NCBI GenBank assembly: GCA_021813745.1
Contig: JAKAJO010000069.1
Location: 78,361-114,128, forward strand
DNA: 35,768 nt
Reading direction: 5' to 3'
DNA from: Acidobacteriota bacterium
GTDB taxonomy: Bacteria > Acidobacteriota > Terriglobia > Terriglobales > Acidobacteriaceae
The notes beneath the pieces were generated by a model, which worked only from the letters and a program-made list of their open reading frames with translations, did no database searches and was not told where the DNA came from. The translations under genes were made by a program, and so were the position numbers. Position 1 is the stretch's first letter; each line of letters begins with the position of its first letter. This document shows, piece by piece, positions 7,479 through 16,478 of this stretch.

Positions 7479-10400
7479 TTGGGGGAGAAATTGATCGGTT
7501 TTCGATGCCTCACATCTCTGGTCTGTGCATCCGCTCTGGCAATCGCTCACGCTGAAACCCGCTACGACCGCGAAGCGATCCAGTTAAACAACCGCGGCGT
7601 TGCCTTGATGGGCCAGCAATTCACAGAGCGCGCTGAGCAGAGCTTTGCGGCAGCGGTTCACAAGGATCCGCGACTGGCCCAGGCTTCAATCAATGATGGC
7701 ATCGCCCTGTTGACCCTGCAGAAGCTGCCGGATGCCGAAAAGGCTTTGAAAGCCGCATTGGCGCTCGAGCCCGACAATCCCCAGGCCTGGTATAACCTGG
7801 GCCTGGCACAGCATGCGGATAATGACCTCGATGCCGCTCTGGCGAGCTTTCAGCATGCTGCAAAGGATGATCCCCGAGACGCCGATTCCTTCTACTTTCA
7901 AGGCGTTTGCTACCAGGAGATGCATCAGTACGATAAGGCGATTGAGGTGTTACACCAGGCCCTCGCCGTCCAGCCGCTGCACGCTTCGTCTGAGTTTGCC
8001 CTGGCGCGGGCGCTGCAGCGCTCAGGCCACACTGAGCAGGCCAGGGAGCACTTCAAGCTCTTCCAGCATATGACCAGCACCAAGATTGCCGCCGCGATCG
8101 GGCTTGCGTATGGCGAGCAGGGGCATTACTCCACCGTCACTCCGGTGGAGGAACCGCAGCAGGTTGAGAAGACGATGATTCCCGTGCATCTTGAAGCCCA
8201 CGCCATGCTGGACCAGAAAGACGCGGCAAGCGTAACGGGCGGAGCCTGCATGATGGACGCCACGGGAAGCGGCCAGATGGATCTGATCCTGATGCAATCC
8301 GGCGGGCAGGCAGTTGCCGTCGTGCATCGGGATGCAAATGGGAAGTTCGTGAAGCTGGATGCGGCCGCAATGGGCATTCGTGTCGCGGGTCATGGCGTGG
8401 CCTGCGCCGTGGGTGACTTCGATGCGGATAATCTCAACGATCTTGCCGTGGTCACGGACGAAGGCGTGTATCTCTTCAAGAATCTCGGCAAAGGCGCATT
8501 CAAAGACGTGACGAAGGCGGCTGGCCTCGAGCCGCGTAATCGACCCTCTGGCGTCACCTTTCTTGATTTCGATCACGATGGCGATCTCGATCTCTTTCTG
8601 ACGGGATCTCCTCTGAAGCAGGGCGGCGAATCGAATGTTCTTTGGCGAAATAACGGTGACCGGACCTTCACGGAGTGGACCGCGCCGACTGGCCTGGGCG
8701 GCTCTGTGCCCACGACGTCCGCGATGCTGACCGACTTCAACAATGATCGTGCAGTCGATATTGCCGTCGCGGGCGAAGGCGCCGCGCCATTGCTGTATGT
8801 GAATCCGCGTGAAGGCCGGTATCCTGTTCAACCTGTGTATCAGGCAAAGCTTCCAGCTACGCAGGGCATCGCCGTGTTGGACTTCAACAAAGACGGCTGG
8901 ATGGACATCGCAGTGACGCATGCCAGCGCCCCAGGCATTTCGCTGTGGCACAACGTTGCAGGTCCAAACAATATTGGCCGGAGCTTTGAGCGAGTACAGT
9001 TGCCGTTACACGGCGCCGAGCGCGGCTGGGGTATTACACCGGTCGATATTGACAATGACGGTTGGATTGATCTTGCCGCCCTTGTCCAGACAAGCTCCGG
9101 CGAGAAGCTCAGGATTCTGCGCAATCTGGGCGATGGCAGCTTTGAAGACATCAGCGCCGGGCTCGGTCTGGATAAGCTGCAACTGAAAAGCGCACGGGGT
9201 TTGATTGCCGCGGATGTGGATGGAGATGGTGCTCCTGACCTGATTGTGACGAGCGCGGGTGAGGCACCCCTGCTGTTGCGCAATATTGGCGCAAACCAAA
9301 ATCACTTTGTGCGCCTGGATCTGGCCGGATACGCCGATAACAAGACTGCCCTTGGCGCGAAAGTTGAGATCTTTGCAAACGGACAATGGCAGAAGTGGGA
9401 ACTGGCTGGCGCTTCCGGCTACCAGACGCAGGCTCCGCCACAAATTCTTGTCGGGCTTGGCTCAGCTGATCACATCGATCTTTTGCGAATCCTATGGCCT
9501 ACCGGCGTGCTTCAGGATGAAATTGATCTTCCGCATCGCCAGGTCATTGCAATGAAGGAAGCGGATCGGCGTGGAAGCTCGTGCCCGGTACTGTTCGTCT
9601 GGAATGGCCACAAATATACCCTTGTCACGGACGTGATTGGAGCCGGCGTTGTAGGCCATTGGTTCACGCCGACCCGCCGCAATACGCCCAACCCCAGCGA
9701 ATGGATCAAGATCGACGGAGCCGCGGCCATGCCGGTTAATGGCAAGCTGAGCCTGCGATTCATTGAGCCGATGGAAGAGGTGAACTATATCGACCAGTTG
9801 CGCCTCATCGCCGTTGATCATCCGGAGAATGTGGAAGTGAATCCGGATGAGAAATTCCTCGATGATCCCCCGTTTGCATCAGGCCGTGTGATTGCTTCTG
9901 AAGGCGTGACGTTGCCGACTGGGGCCTGGGATGGCGAAGGGCACGACGTGCTCTCCGCGCTCACTCTGCGTGACCACGTCTTCGCCTCAGGGTTTACTCC
10001 CAGCCCATATGACGGCTTCGCGAACACGCATACACTCACACTGGATCTAGGGCCCGTTCGTACGGATGCGCCGTTACGTCTGCTAATGACGGGCTATGTG
10101 AACTATTTCAGCGCAACTTCGCTCTACTCAGCGTGGCAGGCAGGCATCCAGCCGATTTCGCCCTACGTTGAAGCCCAGCTGCCCGACGGAAGCTGGCAGC
10201 GCATTCCGGGCGAAGCCGGCTTTCCGGCCGGACTTGAGCGGACGATCGTCGTTGATTTGTCGCACAAGCTGCCGGCGGGCGTGCACCGCATTCGTCTGGT
10301 TAGCAATCTCGAGATTTATTGGGATCAGGTTCTCATTGACAATCATGCGGATGCGGCGGCGCGCACAAGTGAAGTTCCTCTGGCGGTCGCAACGGAACAG

Positions 10401-10922
10401 TTCCGCGGCTATCCCACGCAAATTGAAGGCAAAAGTCCCGGCGATTTGAACTATGACTACGATCGCGTGAGCCTCACCGGGCCTTTCCAGCATCAGCGCG
10501 GCAGCTATACACGCTTGGGCGATGTCACGGAACTCGTGAAAGGAATCGACAACCGCTATGCGATTTTTGGCAGCGGAGAGGAAATTGCTGCTGAATATGA
10601 CCTCAGCCATTTACCTGCGCTGCCGGCCCACTGGAAGCGCGACTACTTCTTCTACGCAAACGGTTATGTAAAAGACATGGACTGGTGGGATGCTTCACCA
10701 TTCACCGTGGCGCAACTCCCGTTCCACGGCATGACGTCCTACCCCTATCCGTCCAGTGAGAGTTTCCCCGATGATGCGGCGTCGTTTGCGTATCAGCTTG
10801 ATTGGAACGACCGCTTCGACACGGGTGATCCGGTACGATCCTACCGGTTTGATTACCGACCGATGCCTTCGACGCCAGCCGACGATCGCTCTCCCATGCC
10901 TGGCGTGCCGGTGCAGCGATGA
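7479..10922 (+). CDS. Exported TPR-VCBS-ASPIC/UnbV protein, 1147 aa
   Basis: The protein begins with a signal peptide (CLTSLVCASALAIAHA). About five TPR units follow (residues 30-210: LNNRGVALMGQQF, ALALEPDNPQAWYNLGLAQH, DADSFYFQGVCYQEM). Next come FG-GAP/VCBS repeats with calcium-type Asp loops (DFDADNLND, DFDHDGDLD, DFNKDGWMD, DIDNDGWID, DVDGDGAPD) and an ASPIC/UnbV segment at about residues 605-690. A further 450 residues, starting near SCPVLFVWNGHKYTLVTDV, match no domain I recognise and are rich in aromatic residues and beta-strand. It is probably periplasmic or surface-exposed and protein-binding. The start is a TTG preceded by GGAAG 8 bases upstream; an in-frame TTG at 7491 is possible. 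Its stop overlaps the amidase ATG by 4 bases. The catalytic role, if any, is unknown. Confidence 0.85.
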   Translation: MGEKLIGFRCLTSLVCASALAIAHAETRYDREAIQLNNRGVALMGQQFTERAEQSFAAAVHKDPRLAQASINDGIALLTLQKLPDAEKALKAALALEPDNPQAWYNLGLAQHADNDLDAALASFQHAAKDDPRDADSFYFQGVCYQEMHQYDKAIEVLHQALAVQPLHASSEFALARALQRSGHTEQAREHFKLFQHMTSTKIAAAIGLAYGEQGHYSTVTPVEEPQQVEKTMIPVHLEAHAMLDQKDAASVTGGACMMDATGSGQMDLILMQSGGQAVAVVHRDANGKFVKLDAAAMGIRVAGHGVACAVGDFDADNLNDLAVVTDEGVYLFKNLGKGAFKDVTKAAGLEPRNRPSGVTFLDFDHDGDLDLFLTGSPLKQGGESNVLWRNNGDRTFTEWTAPTGLGGSVPTTSAMLTDFNNDRAVDIAVAGEGAAPLLYVNPREGRYPVQPVYQAKLPATQGIAVLDFNKDGWMDIAVTHASAPGISLWHNVAGPNNIGRSFERVQLPLHGAERGWGITPVDIDNDGWIDLAALVQTSSGEKLRILRNLGDGSFEDISAGLGLDKLQLKSARGLIAADVDGDGAPDLIVTSAGEAPLLLRNIGANQNHFVRLDLAGYADNKTALGAKVEIFANGQWQKWELAGASGYQTQAPPQILVGLGSADHIDLLRILWPTGVLQDEIDLPHRQVIAMKEADRRGSSCPVLFVWNGHKYTLVTDVIGAGVVGHWFTPTRRNTPNPSEWIKIDGAAAMPVNGKLSLRFIEPMEEVNYIDQLRLIAVDHPENVEVNPDEKFLDDPPFASGRVIASEGVTLPTGAWDGEGHDVLSALTLRDHVFASGFTPSPYDGFANTHTLTLDLGPVRTDAPLRLLMTGYVNYFSATSLYSAWQAGIQPISPYVEAQLPDGSWQRIPGEAGFPAGLERTIVVDLSHKLPAGVHRIRLVSNLEIYWDQVLIDNHADAAARTSEVPLAVATEQFRGYPTQIEGKSPGDLNYDYDRVSLTGPFQHQRGSYTRLGDVTELVKGIDNRYAIFGSGEEIAAEYDLSHLPALPAHWKRDYFFYANGYVKDMDWWDASPFTVAQLPFHGMTSYPYPSSESFPDDAASFAYQLDWNDRFDTGDPVRSYRFDYRPMPSTPADDRSPMPGVPVQR

Positions 10923-12331
10923 ACGAACTGGTGCTTCAGTCCGCAACGCAGCAACTGCAGTTGCTGAGGGCCGGATCCGTATCAGTGCTCGAACTGGCGG
11001 AGGCGCATATCCGTCAGATTGAGCGGCTCAATCCAAAGCTGAACGCACTCGTGGACTTCGATGCCAATCGCGTGCGTGTGCAGGCGCAGCTGCTGCAGGA
11101 ATCGAGCGCGCTGCGCGGTCCGCTCTATGGTTTGCCGGTTACCGTGAAGTCATCCATCGCCACAGCTGGGTACCGTTGCGAAATTGGAAGCCTGCTGCAC
11201 AAGGGCGAGGTGCCGCACGCCGATGCGGTTGCTGTGTCGCGTCTGCGTGCTGCCGGGGCGCTAATCCTGGGAACGACGAACTGCCCAGAGTTCCTGATGG
11301 CCTATGAGACGGACAATTCGCTCTATGGCCAAACCGCTAATCCCTGGGACCTTGATCGCACGCCGGGTGGTTCCAGTGGAGGCGAGTCGGCCGCAATTGC
11401 TGCGGGAATGTCAGCCGGCGGGCTTGGTTCAGACAGCGGCGGATCGGTGCGTGTTCCCGCGCATTTCACCGGCATCTGCTCGTTCAAGCCGACTCCGGGC
11501 CGCTTTCCCGGCCGAGGGCATCTGCCGCCTTGCGTGGGGCCGTTCTCTGTGCTGGGCGCAATTGGACCAATGGCCCGCACGCTGCCGGATGTGAGGCTCC
11601 TGTTTCGGACACTGAGCGGGCGCGATCCCATCGATCCATCCAGTCCTCCGATCGAATACCGCGAGCCCTCCCTCGAGGAACTGCGCAGTCAGACCATTGG
11701 CTTCTTTGAAGACGATGGACTTGTCCCCGTCACTGCAGAGACGCGCGCAGCCGTGCATGCGGCGGCGAATGCACTTCGCGAAGCGGGCTTTTGTGTCGAG
11801 CCTTTCCGCCCCAAAATGCTGGAACCCCTGCGCCGCCTCTGGTGGCAGCTCTTCGTGCAATGCGGCGCCATGTTCTATGCACCCACAATTCGTGGGAAAG
11901 AAGACGCGCTCAGCCCAATCTTTCGTGAGTTTCTTGCGATTGCCTCAATGCAAAAGCCCTTTACACCGGAGCAGCTCCTGGAGGCGTGGGCGCAGTTGGA
12001 TCTATTGCGCTCGAAGGCACTGGAAGAGCTCGCAAAACATCCGGTCCTTCTTTGCCCTGTGGCCAGTGTCCCGGCCTTTCGGCATGGAGATCGGCAATGG
12101 CGCATCGAGGATCGCACCGTTGACTACCTGGATGCGGTGCGGCACACGCAGTGGTTCAACACGCTCGCCGCTCCGGCAGCGGTAGTCCCGGTTGGCCGCT
12201 CGCCCGAGGGTTTGCCCATCGGAGTGCAGATTGTCGCTCGACCCTATTTGGATGAGGTCGCGCTGGCCATCGCCAGTGTGGTAGATGCCGCATTCGGCTA
12301 CCGCGTTCCGCCCCTTGCAAGCCGCTTTTAA
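10919..12331 (+). CDS. Amidase-signature family hydrolase
   Basis: The 470-residue protein has the full Ser-cisSer-Lys triad of the amidase signature family: Lys77 in PVTVKSSI, the cis-Ser in PGGSSGGE (Ser152), and the nucleophile in GSDSGGSVRVPA (Ser176). Such enzymes hydrolyse carboxamides to acid plus ammonia, or anilides and acyl-amides. No signal peptide is seen, so it is probably cytosolic, unlike its exported neighbours. It is not a GatA in context, since gatB and gatC are absent. The 4-base overlap with the large TPR/ASPIC gene ties its translation to that gene. The substrate is unknown; in this operon it may release an amine or ammonia for, or from, the exported haem system, which is speculation. 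Confidence 0.92.
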   Translation: MNELVLQSATQQLQLLRAGSVSVLELAEAHIRQIERLNPKLNALVDFDANRVRVQAQLLQESSALRGPLYGLPVTVKSSIATAGYRCEIGSLLHKGEVPHADAVAVSRLRAAGALILGTTNCPEFLMAYETDNSLYGQTANPWDLDRTPGGSSGGESAAIAAGMSAGGLGSDSGGSVRVPAHFTGICSFKPTPGRFPGRGHLPPCVGPFSVLGAIGPMARTLPDVRLLFRTLSGRDPIDPSSPPIEYREPSLEELRSQTIGFFEDDGLVPVTAETRAAVHAAANALREAGFCVEPFRPKMLEPLRRLWWQLFVQCGAMFYAPTIRGKEDALSPIFREFLAIASMQKPFTPEQLLEAWAQLDLLRSKALEELAKHPVLLCPVASVPAFRHGDRQWRIEDRTVDYLDAVRHTQWFNTLAAPAAVVPVGRSPEGLPIGVQIVARPYLDEVALAIASVVDAAFGYRVPPLASRF

Positions 12332-12485
12332 GGCTTGACGGTGCCTCATTACGGAACGTTCATCAGGCCGGGATGGCACCTCTTCAATCCATTCTTTCAG
12401 CGAGTCATAGACCTCCACCTTTGGGTTGAGGCGTGAAGGCTATCTTCACGATAGTCTGACGCTTCCCCAGATTGGAGCGCAGAAC

Positions 12486-13367
12486 TTGCGCGGGAGTTGG
12501 CAAAAGCAGTTTGCCGAGAGCCCTGGTGTGTTGAAGAGTGCAGAACGCGCACAGACAACTGTGCAGGTTCTGAATCTCGAAATCGGGGGCGGGGAATTCA
12601 TCACCATGGCTGGCCCATGTTCGGTTGAAACCGAATTCCAGCTCATGGCGACTGCGAACCATGTTCGCCGCTGCGGTGCGCGCCTTCTTCGTGGAGGCGC
12701 CTTCAAGCCTCGCAGTTCACCGTACTCCTTCCAGGGACATGGTGTTGACGGTCTCAAGATGCTTGCCCGAGCCAGGAAAGAAAGCGGGCTGGCAATCGTC
12801 ACAGAGGTCATGTCTGAGTGCGATGTCCCGGTGGTTGCCGAGTTTGCCGACGTTCTGCAGATCGGCACGCGCAACATGGAGAATTATGCTTTGCTCGAGG
12901 CGGCGGCCCTGTCAGGCCGCCCGATTCTTCTCAAGCGTGGGATGATGGCGACTGTTGCCGATCTTTTGCGCTCAGCGCAGGTGATCCTCGACCATGGCAA
13001 TCCCAACGTCATCCTGTGTGAACGCGGCATCCGCACGTTTGAGACCGCAACGCGCAATACGTTCGACGTTGCTGCGATCCCTTTGCTCAAGCATGTATCG
13101 CATCTTCCTGTGATTGCAGATCCAAGCCATGCTGCCGGTTATCGAGAGTTGGTTCCCGCGCTGGCTCGTATCGCCGTCGTGGCCGGCGCCGATGGCTTGC
13201 TTGTGGAGGTGCACCCAAATCCTGACAAGGCATGGAGCGACGGCGAACAGTCCCTGGACTTCGCGGACTTTGAAGAGATGATGACGTCTCTGGATCCGTA
13301 CATTGCCTTGAGAGAGCCCACTACAAAGGATGACCCTGTGACAAACTCGCTGGAGGCTGTTGGATGA
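12486..13367 (+). CDS. aroF: 3-deoxy-7-phosphoheptulonate (DAHP) synthase, type I-beta
   Basis: DAHP synthase condenses phosphoenolpyruvate with erythrose 4-phosphate, the first step of the shikimate pathway. Motifs run in family order: [62 protein letters not shown] and [17 protein letters not shown]. The [11 protein letters not shown] loop marks DAHP synthase and not KDO8P synthase. I chose TTG at 12486 because GGAG sits 8 bases upstream; the frame is open to a TTG at 12426 and GTG at 12528 is also possible. No N-terminal ferredoxin-like or ACT regulatory domain and no fused chorismate mutase is present, so the enzyme may escape the usual feedback control. Its stop overlaps the HzsA-like gene's ATG by 4 bases, an unusual partner for a primary-metabolism enzyme. 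Confidence 0.92.
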   Translation: MRGSWQKQFAESPGVLKSAERAQTTVQVLNLEIGGGEFITMAGPCSVETEFQLMATANHVRRCGARLLRGGAFKPRSSPYSFQGHGVDGLKMLARARKESGLAIVTEVMSECDVPVVAEFADVLQIGTRNMENYALLEAAALSGRPILLKRGMMATVADLLRSAQVILDHGNPNVILCERGIRTFETATRNTFDVAAIPLLKHVSHLPVIADPSHAAGYRELVPALARIAVVAGADGLLVEVHPNPDKAWSDGEQSLDFADFEEMMTSLDPYIALREPTTKDDPVTNSLEAVG

Positions 13368-14776
13368 GGAGACTGAGGGCCTGCTTTACGATTCTCCCAT
13401 TCGCAGTTGGACTGCTTTTTGCCGCTCCGCGGCCTACAGTGCCCCTGGAAAGCGCCAGCGTGGATGTGATTGTGACCGCGGCGCCGGAGTACATTCCCCA
13501 GGCTGAACTGCGCGGTCAGGAGCGCTTCCCGAAAGGCGCGCATTTGCTGCTCATCCACCAGGGCAAGGCGGAGCCTCTGGTCCCCGAGTTTGCTGCGAGT
13601 GCAGATGCCAATGTGTATTTCGATGGCAGCAGGGTGATATTCGCTGGCAAGCAGAAGCTGGGCGATCCGTGGCAGATATGGGAGCTTACGCTGAAGGGTC
13701 ACTCCCTGCGCAAGGTGGTGACGACGACAGCCGACGCCGAGCGTCCGCTTTATCTTCCGGCAGGCCGTGTGGTTTATGCGTTGCATACAGCCGGCGGCTT
13801 TCGCCTTGACTCGAATGATGACGGTCATCCGTTGTCTTACGTTCCGCTCAACCCAACAACCGAACCCGGTGAATTGAGATTGGCTTACACGCGCGGCAGC
13901 GCGTTCCCTGACGATGTTCTTCAGGATGGCCGTATCTTGTTCGAATCGGACTACCCGCTTGGTGATGGCAGGACGGCGGAGATGTATCTCGTCTACCCTG
14001 ACGGCTCCGGCGTGGAGTCGTACCGGTGCGACCACGGCGTGTCGCGCTGGGGCGGTACGCAGTTGTCATCCGGTGACGTAGTGTTTACGCAGGTCACAGG
14101 TCTCGCGCGATTCACTTCACCACTGGCGCACGCGGTGCGAGTTCCTGCTCCTCCCGCTCGGTATGCGGGTTCGATTGCAGAGACGGCCTCAGGGGACTGG
14201 CTTCTGAGTGTTCGCACGGCTCCCAACCCGCACTATGCTCTCAAACTTTGGAAGCCTGGTACGGCCTCGATGGAGACTGTTCTGGCAGAGCGCGCGCAGG
14301 ATCTTGTCGAGCCTGTGCTGGTGGCCCCGCGCCCAACGCCCACCCGTTTTCCCTCAGGCTTGCACCCGTGGAGCTACGCAAACCTTCTCGCTCTGGATGC
14401 GCGCCTCTCAAGGGATGGCGTACTCAGCGGCATTCCTGCGCGCATTCGCCTGGAGACACAGAATGATGCGGGCAAGGCGGTGACAATGGGCACGGCGCCG
14501 GTCGAGAAGGACGGCTCCTTTTTCATCAAGGTGCCGGGTGACACCCCCATTCGGATTTCGCTGCTGGACGCGCAGGGGCACGTGCTTCGCCAGGAGCATG
14601 GCTGGTTCTGGTCGCGCGGCGGAGAACAACGGATCTGCGTTGGCTGCCACACGGGACCGGAGCGCTCCTCTGACAATCGCGTTCCTGAGGTTCTGACACA
14701 CACCACGACTCCCGTCGATCTCACGCGGGTGGAGTCCACCCAACTTGCACGCCCAACTGCAGCAGGAGGCCAATAA
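13364..14776 (+). CDS. Exported HzsA-like propeller protein with one c-type haem
   Basis: The 470-residue protein starts with a signal peptide ([18 protein letters not shown]) behind a GGAGG ribosome site. Residues about 40-350 form degenerate TolB/PD40-like beta-propeller blades (for example [24 protein letters not shown] and [23 protein letters not shown]). Residues about 357-435 ([21 protein letters not shown], then [14 protein letters not shown]) match the middle domain of hydrazine synthase alpha subunits and their many relatives. The haem motif is CVGCH with Cys425, Cys428 and His429. The C-terminal second-haem domain of anammox HzsA is missing. From memory, HzsA carries a Tyr ligand four residues after the haem His; here that position is Glu. 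It is therefore an HzsA relative with unknown chemistry, acting outside the cytoplasm. Confidence 0.8.
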   Translation: MRRLRACFTILPFAVGLLFAAPRPTVPLESASVDVIVTAAPEYIPQAELRGQERFPKGAHLLLIHQGKAEPLVPEFAASADANVYFDGSRVIFAGKQKLGDPWQIWELTLKGHSLRKVVTTTADAERPLYLPAGRVVYALHTAGGFRLDSNDDGHPLSYVPLNPTTEPGELRLAYTRGSAFPDDVLQDGRILFESDYPLGDGRTAEMYLVYPDGSGVESYRCDHGVSRWGGTQLSSGDVVFTQVTGLARFTSPLAHAVRVPAPPARYAGSIAETASGDWLLSVRTAPNPHYALKLWKPGTASMETVLAERAQDLVEPVLVAPRPTPTRFPSGLHPWSYANLLALDARLSRDGVLSGIPARIRLETQNDAGKAVTMGTAPVEKDGSFFIKVPGDTPIRISLLDAQGHVLRQEHGWFWSRGGEQRICVGCHTGPERSSDNRVPEVLTHTTTPVDLTRVESTQLARPTAAGGQ

Positions 14777-14777
14777 G

Positions 14778-16478
14778 TTGAGACGTTTACTACTGATGAT
14801 GGCCATCATCTTTGCGGTCGCCGGTGAGGTCGTCGGCGCACAGCAGGCACAGACCCCGGCGGGCTCGCCGCCGGCGCCGAATACTGAGGCCAGCAAGATG
14901 GCTGGCGCTGGGCAGCCCGTCATTCGCTTTGAGGATGCAAGTGAAAAAGCCCATGTTGACTTTGTGCACAGCTTCGGCGCGGCCAAGCTTGGCTCGCTGC
15001 TTGAAGGCACGGGTGCAGGCTGCGTATGGCTGGACTACAACAACGATGGCCTGCCTGATTTGTATGTGGTGAATGGCAGGCCACTCGATGATTCCATGCA
15101 TCCGTATCCGCTTGCAGTCAAGCCGGATCCCCTGCCGCATAACCACCTGTACCGTAACAATGGCGATGGGACATTCACGGATGTGACAGAGAAGGCCGGA
15201 CTGGCGCCTGATCTGTACAGCGTTGCGGTAACCGCTGCCGACTATGACAACGACGGCTATGTCGATCTTCTCGTAACGGGCTACGGCCGCGTCATTCTCT
15301 ATCACAACAACGGCAACGGCACATTCACGGATGTAACGGAAAAAGCGGGCATCAAGGTCGATGGATGGTCGATCAGTTCGACCTGGCTGGACTACGACCG
15401 CGACGGGTGCGTGGACCTGTTTGTGGGTCGCTATGTCAAGTTTGATCCGAAATATCGCGCATACTACGCTGCGGACAACTACCCTGGCCCGCTGGACTAC
15501 GAAGGCGAGACCAATAAGCTCTTCCACAACAATTGTGACGGCACGTTCACCGATGTTAGCGACAAGTCGGGAATCAGCGCCTATATCGGCCGCACGATGG
15601 GGGTGACGGCTGCGGACTTTGACGGCGACGGCTGGGATGACATTTACGTCGCCAATGACCGCACGGAAAACTTCCTCTTCCGTAATAAGCATGATGGCAC
15701 ATTCGAGGAGGTTGGCAACGAGACGGGCACAGCCTTTGGGCAGAATGGCGAATCCACATCCGCGATGGGACCGATTTTTGCTGATCTTGAAGGCAATGGG
15801 AAATTGGATCTGTGGGTTTCCGATGGCCGCTACAACCGCATGCTGGCCAATACCGGCACGATGAATTTTGACGACATCGGCACGTCAAATGGCGTTTCGC
15901 AGGCCAATGCGCAATATGTGAGTTGGGGTTCAGGCATCTACGACTTTGATAATGACGGCTACCTGGACATTCTCATCTTTCATGGAGGCCTGATCCACCT
16001 GATCCCGCAGGAACACACCCTCTTTCGCGGGCTCGGCAATGGCAAGTTCGAGGATGTTTCCCGGCTCGCAGGGTCTGTGGTAAACCGGCGCAGCGTGGCG
16101 CGCGGAGCCTGTTTTGCTGACTATGACAACGACGGCAAGGTGGATGCGTTTCTTGTCAATCTTGGCGACAAAGGAACCTTGCTTCATAACGTCTCTATCA
16201 ACACCGGACATTGGATTGCCATCAAGCTACAGGGAACCAAGAGCAATCACGACGGCATCGGCGCAAAAGTACGTGTCTACGCTGGCGGACGGCAATGGCT
16301 CCAGGAGCGGGTTGCCGCGTCGAGTTATCTCTCGCAGAGCGACGCCCGACTGCACTTTGGCCTGGGTGGCGTCGCGGCGGTGGATCGCATCGTGGTGAAC
16401 TGGCCAAGCGGCAAAGAACAGACGCTCACAAATCAGAGTGTGGACCGCGTTCTCACCATCGTGGAGCCCAAAGAATGA
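14778..16478 (+). CDS. Exported CRTAC-type VCBS/ASPIC repeat protein
   Basis: The start is TTG at 14778, two bases after the upstream stop and 8 bases downstream of a perfect AGGAGG; this gives 566 residues with a clean signal peptide (LLLMMAIIFAVAGEVVGAQQ). The mature part is an FG-GAP/VCBS propeller with repeated calcium loops (DYNNDGLPD, DYDNDGYVD, DYDRDGCVD, DFDGDGWDD, DFDNDGYLD, DYDNDGKVD). It ends with an ASPIC/UnbV domain (about 490-565; DGIGAKVRVYAGGRQW, LHFGLGG, IVVNWPSGKEQ). Proteins of this class are exported and probably bind protein or carbohydrate partners; no enzymatic function is established. It overlaps the next gene by 4 bases and sits between the two haem proteins, suggesting an assembly or scaffold role, which is inference. 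Confidence 0.9.
   Translation: MRRLLLMMAIIFAVAGEVVGAQQAQTPAGSPPAPNTEASKMAGAGQPVIRFEDASEKAHVDFVHSFGAAKLGSLLEGTGAGCVWLDYNNDGLPDLYVVNGRPLDDSMHPYPLAVKPDPLPHNHLYRNNGDGTFTDVTEKAGLAPDLYSVAVTAADYDNDGYVDLLVTGYGRVILYHNNGNGTFTDVTEKAGIKVDGWSISSTWLDYDRDGCVDLFVGRYVKFDPKYRAYYAADNYPGPLDYEGETNKLFHNNCDGTFTDVSDKSGISAYIGRTMGVTAADFDGDGWDDIYVANDRTENFLFRNKHDGTFEEVGNETGTAFGQNGESTSAMGPIFADLEGNGKLDLWVSDGRYNRMLANTGTMNFDDIGTSNGVSQANAQYVSWGSGIYDFDNDGYLDILIFHGGLIHLIPQEHTLFRGLGNGKFEDVSRLAGSVVNRRSVARGACFADYDNDGKVDAFLVNLGDKGTLLHNVSINTGHWIAIKLQGTKSNHDGIGAKVRVYAGGRQWLQERVAASSYLSQSDARLHFGLGGVAAVDRIVVNWPSGKEQTLTNQSVDRVLTIVEPKE

Noticed and set aside
10919..12331. GatA subunit of the glutamyl-tRNA amidotransferase
   Set aside because: Same enzyme superfamily, but no gatB or gatC is nearby and the gene is embedded in a specialised operon.
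12486..13367. NeuB or KDO8P synthase as an alternative call, which would have completed the nonulosonic acid pathway
   Set aside because: The [20 protein letters not shown] and DPSHAAGYR motifs are those of type I-beta DAHP synthase; no SAF domain of NeuB is present.
14790..15692. 300-codon minus-strand open frame
   Set aside because: Val/Ile-rich shadow of the VCBS gene, produced by the repeated Asp-Asn-Asp codons on the other strand.
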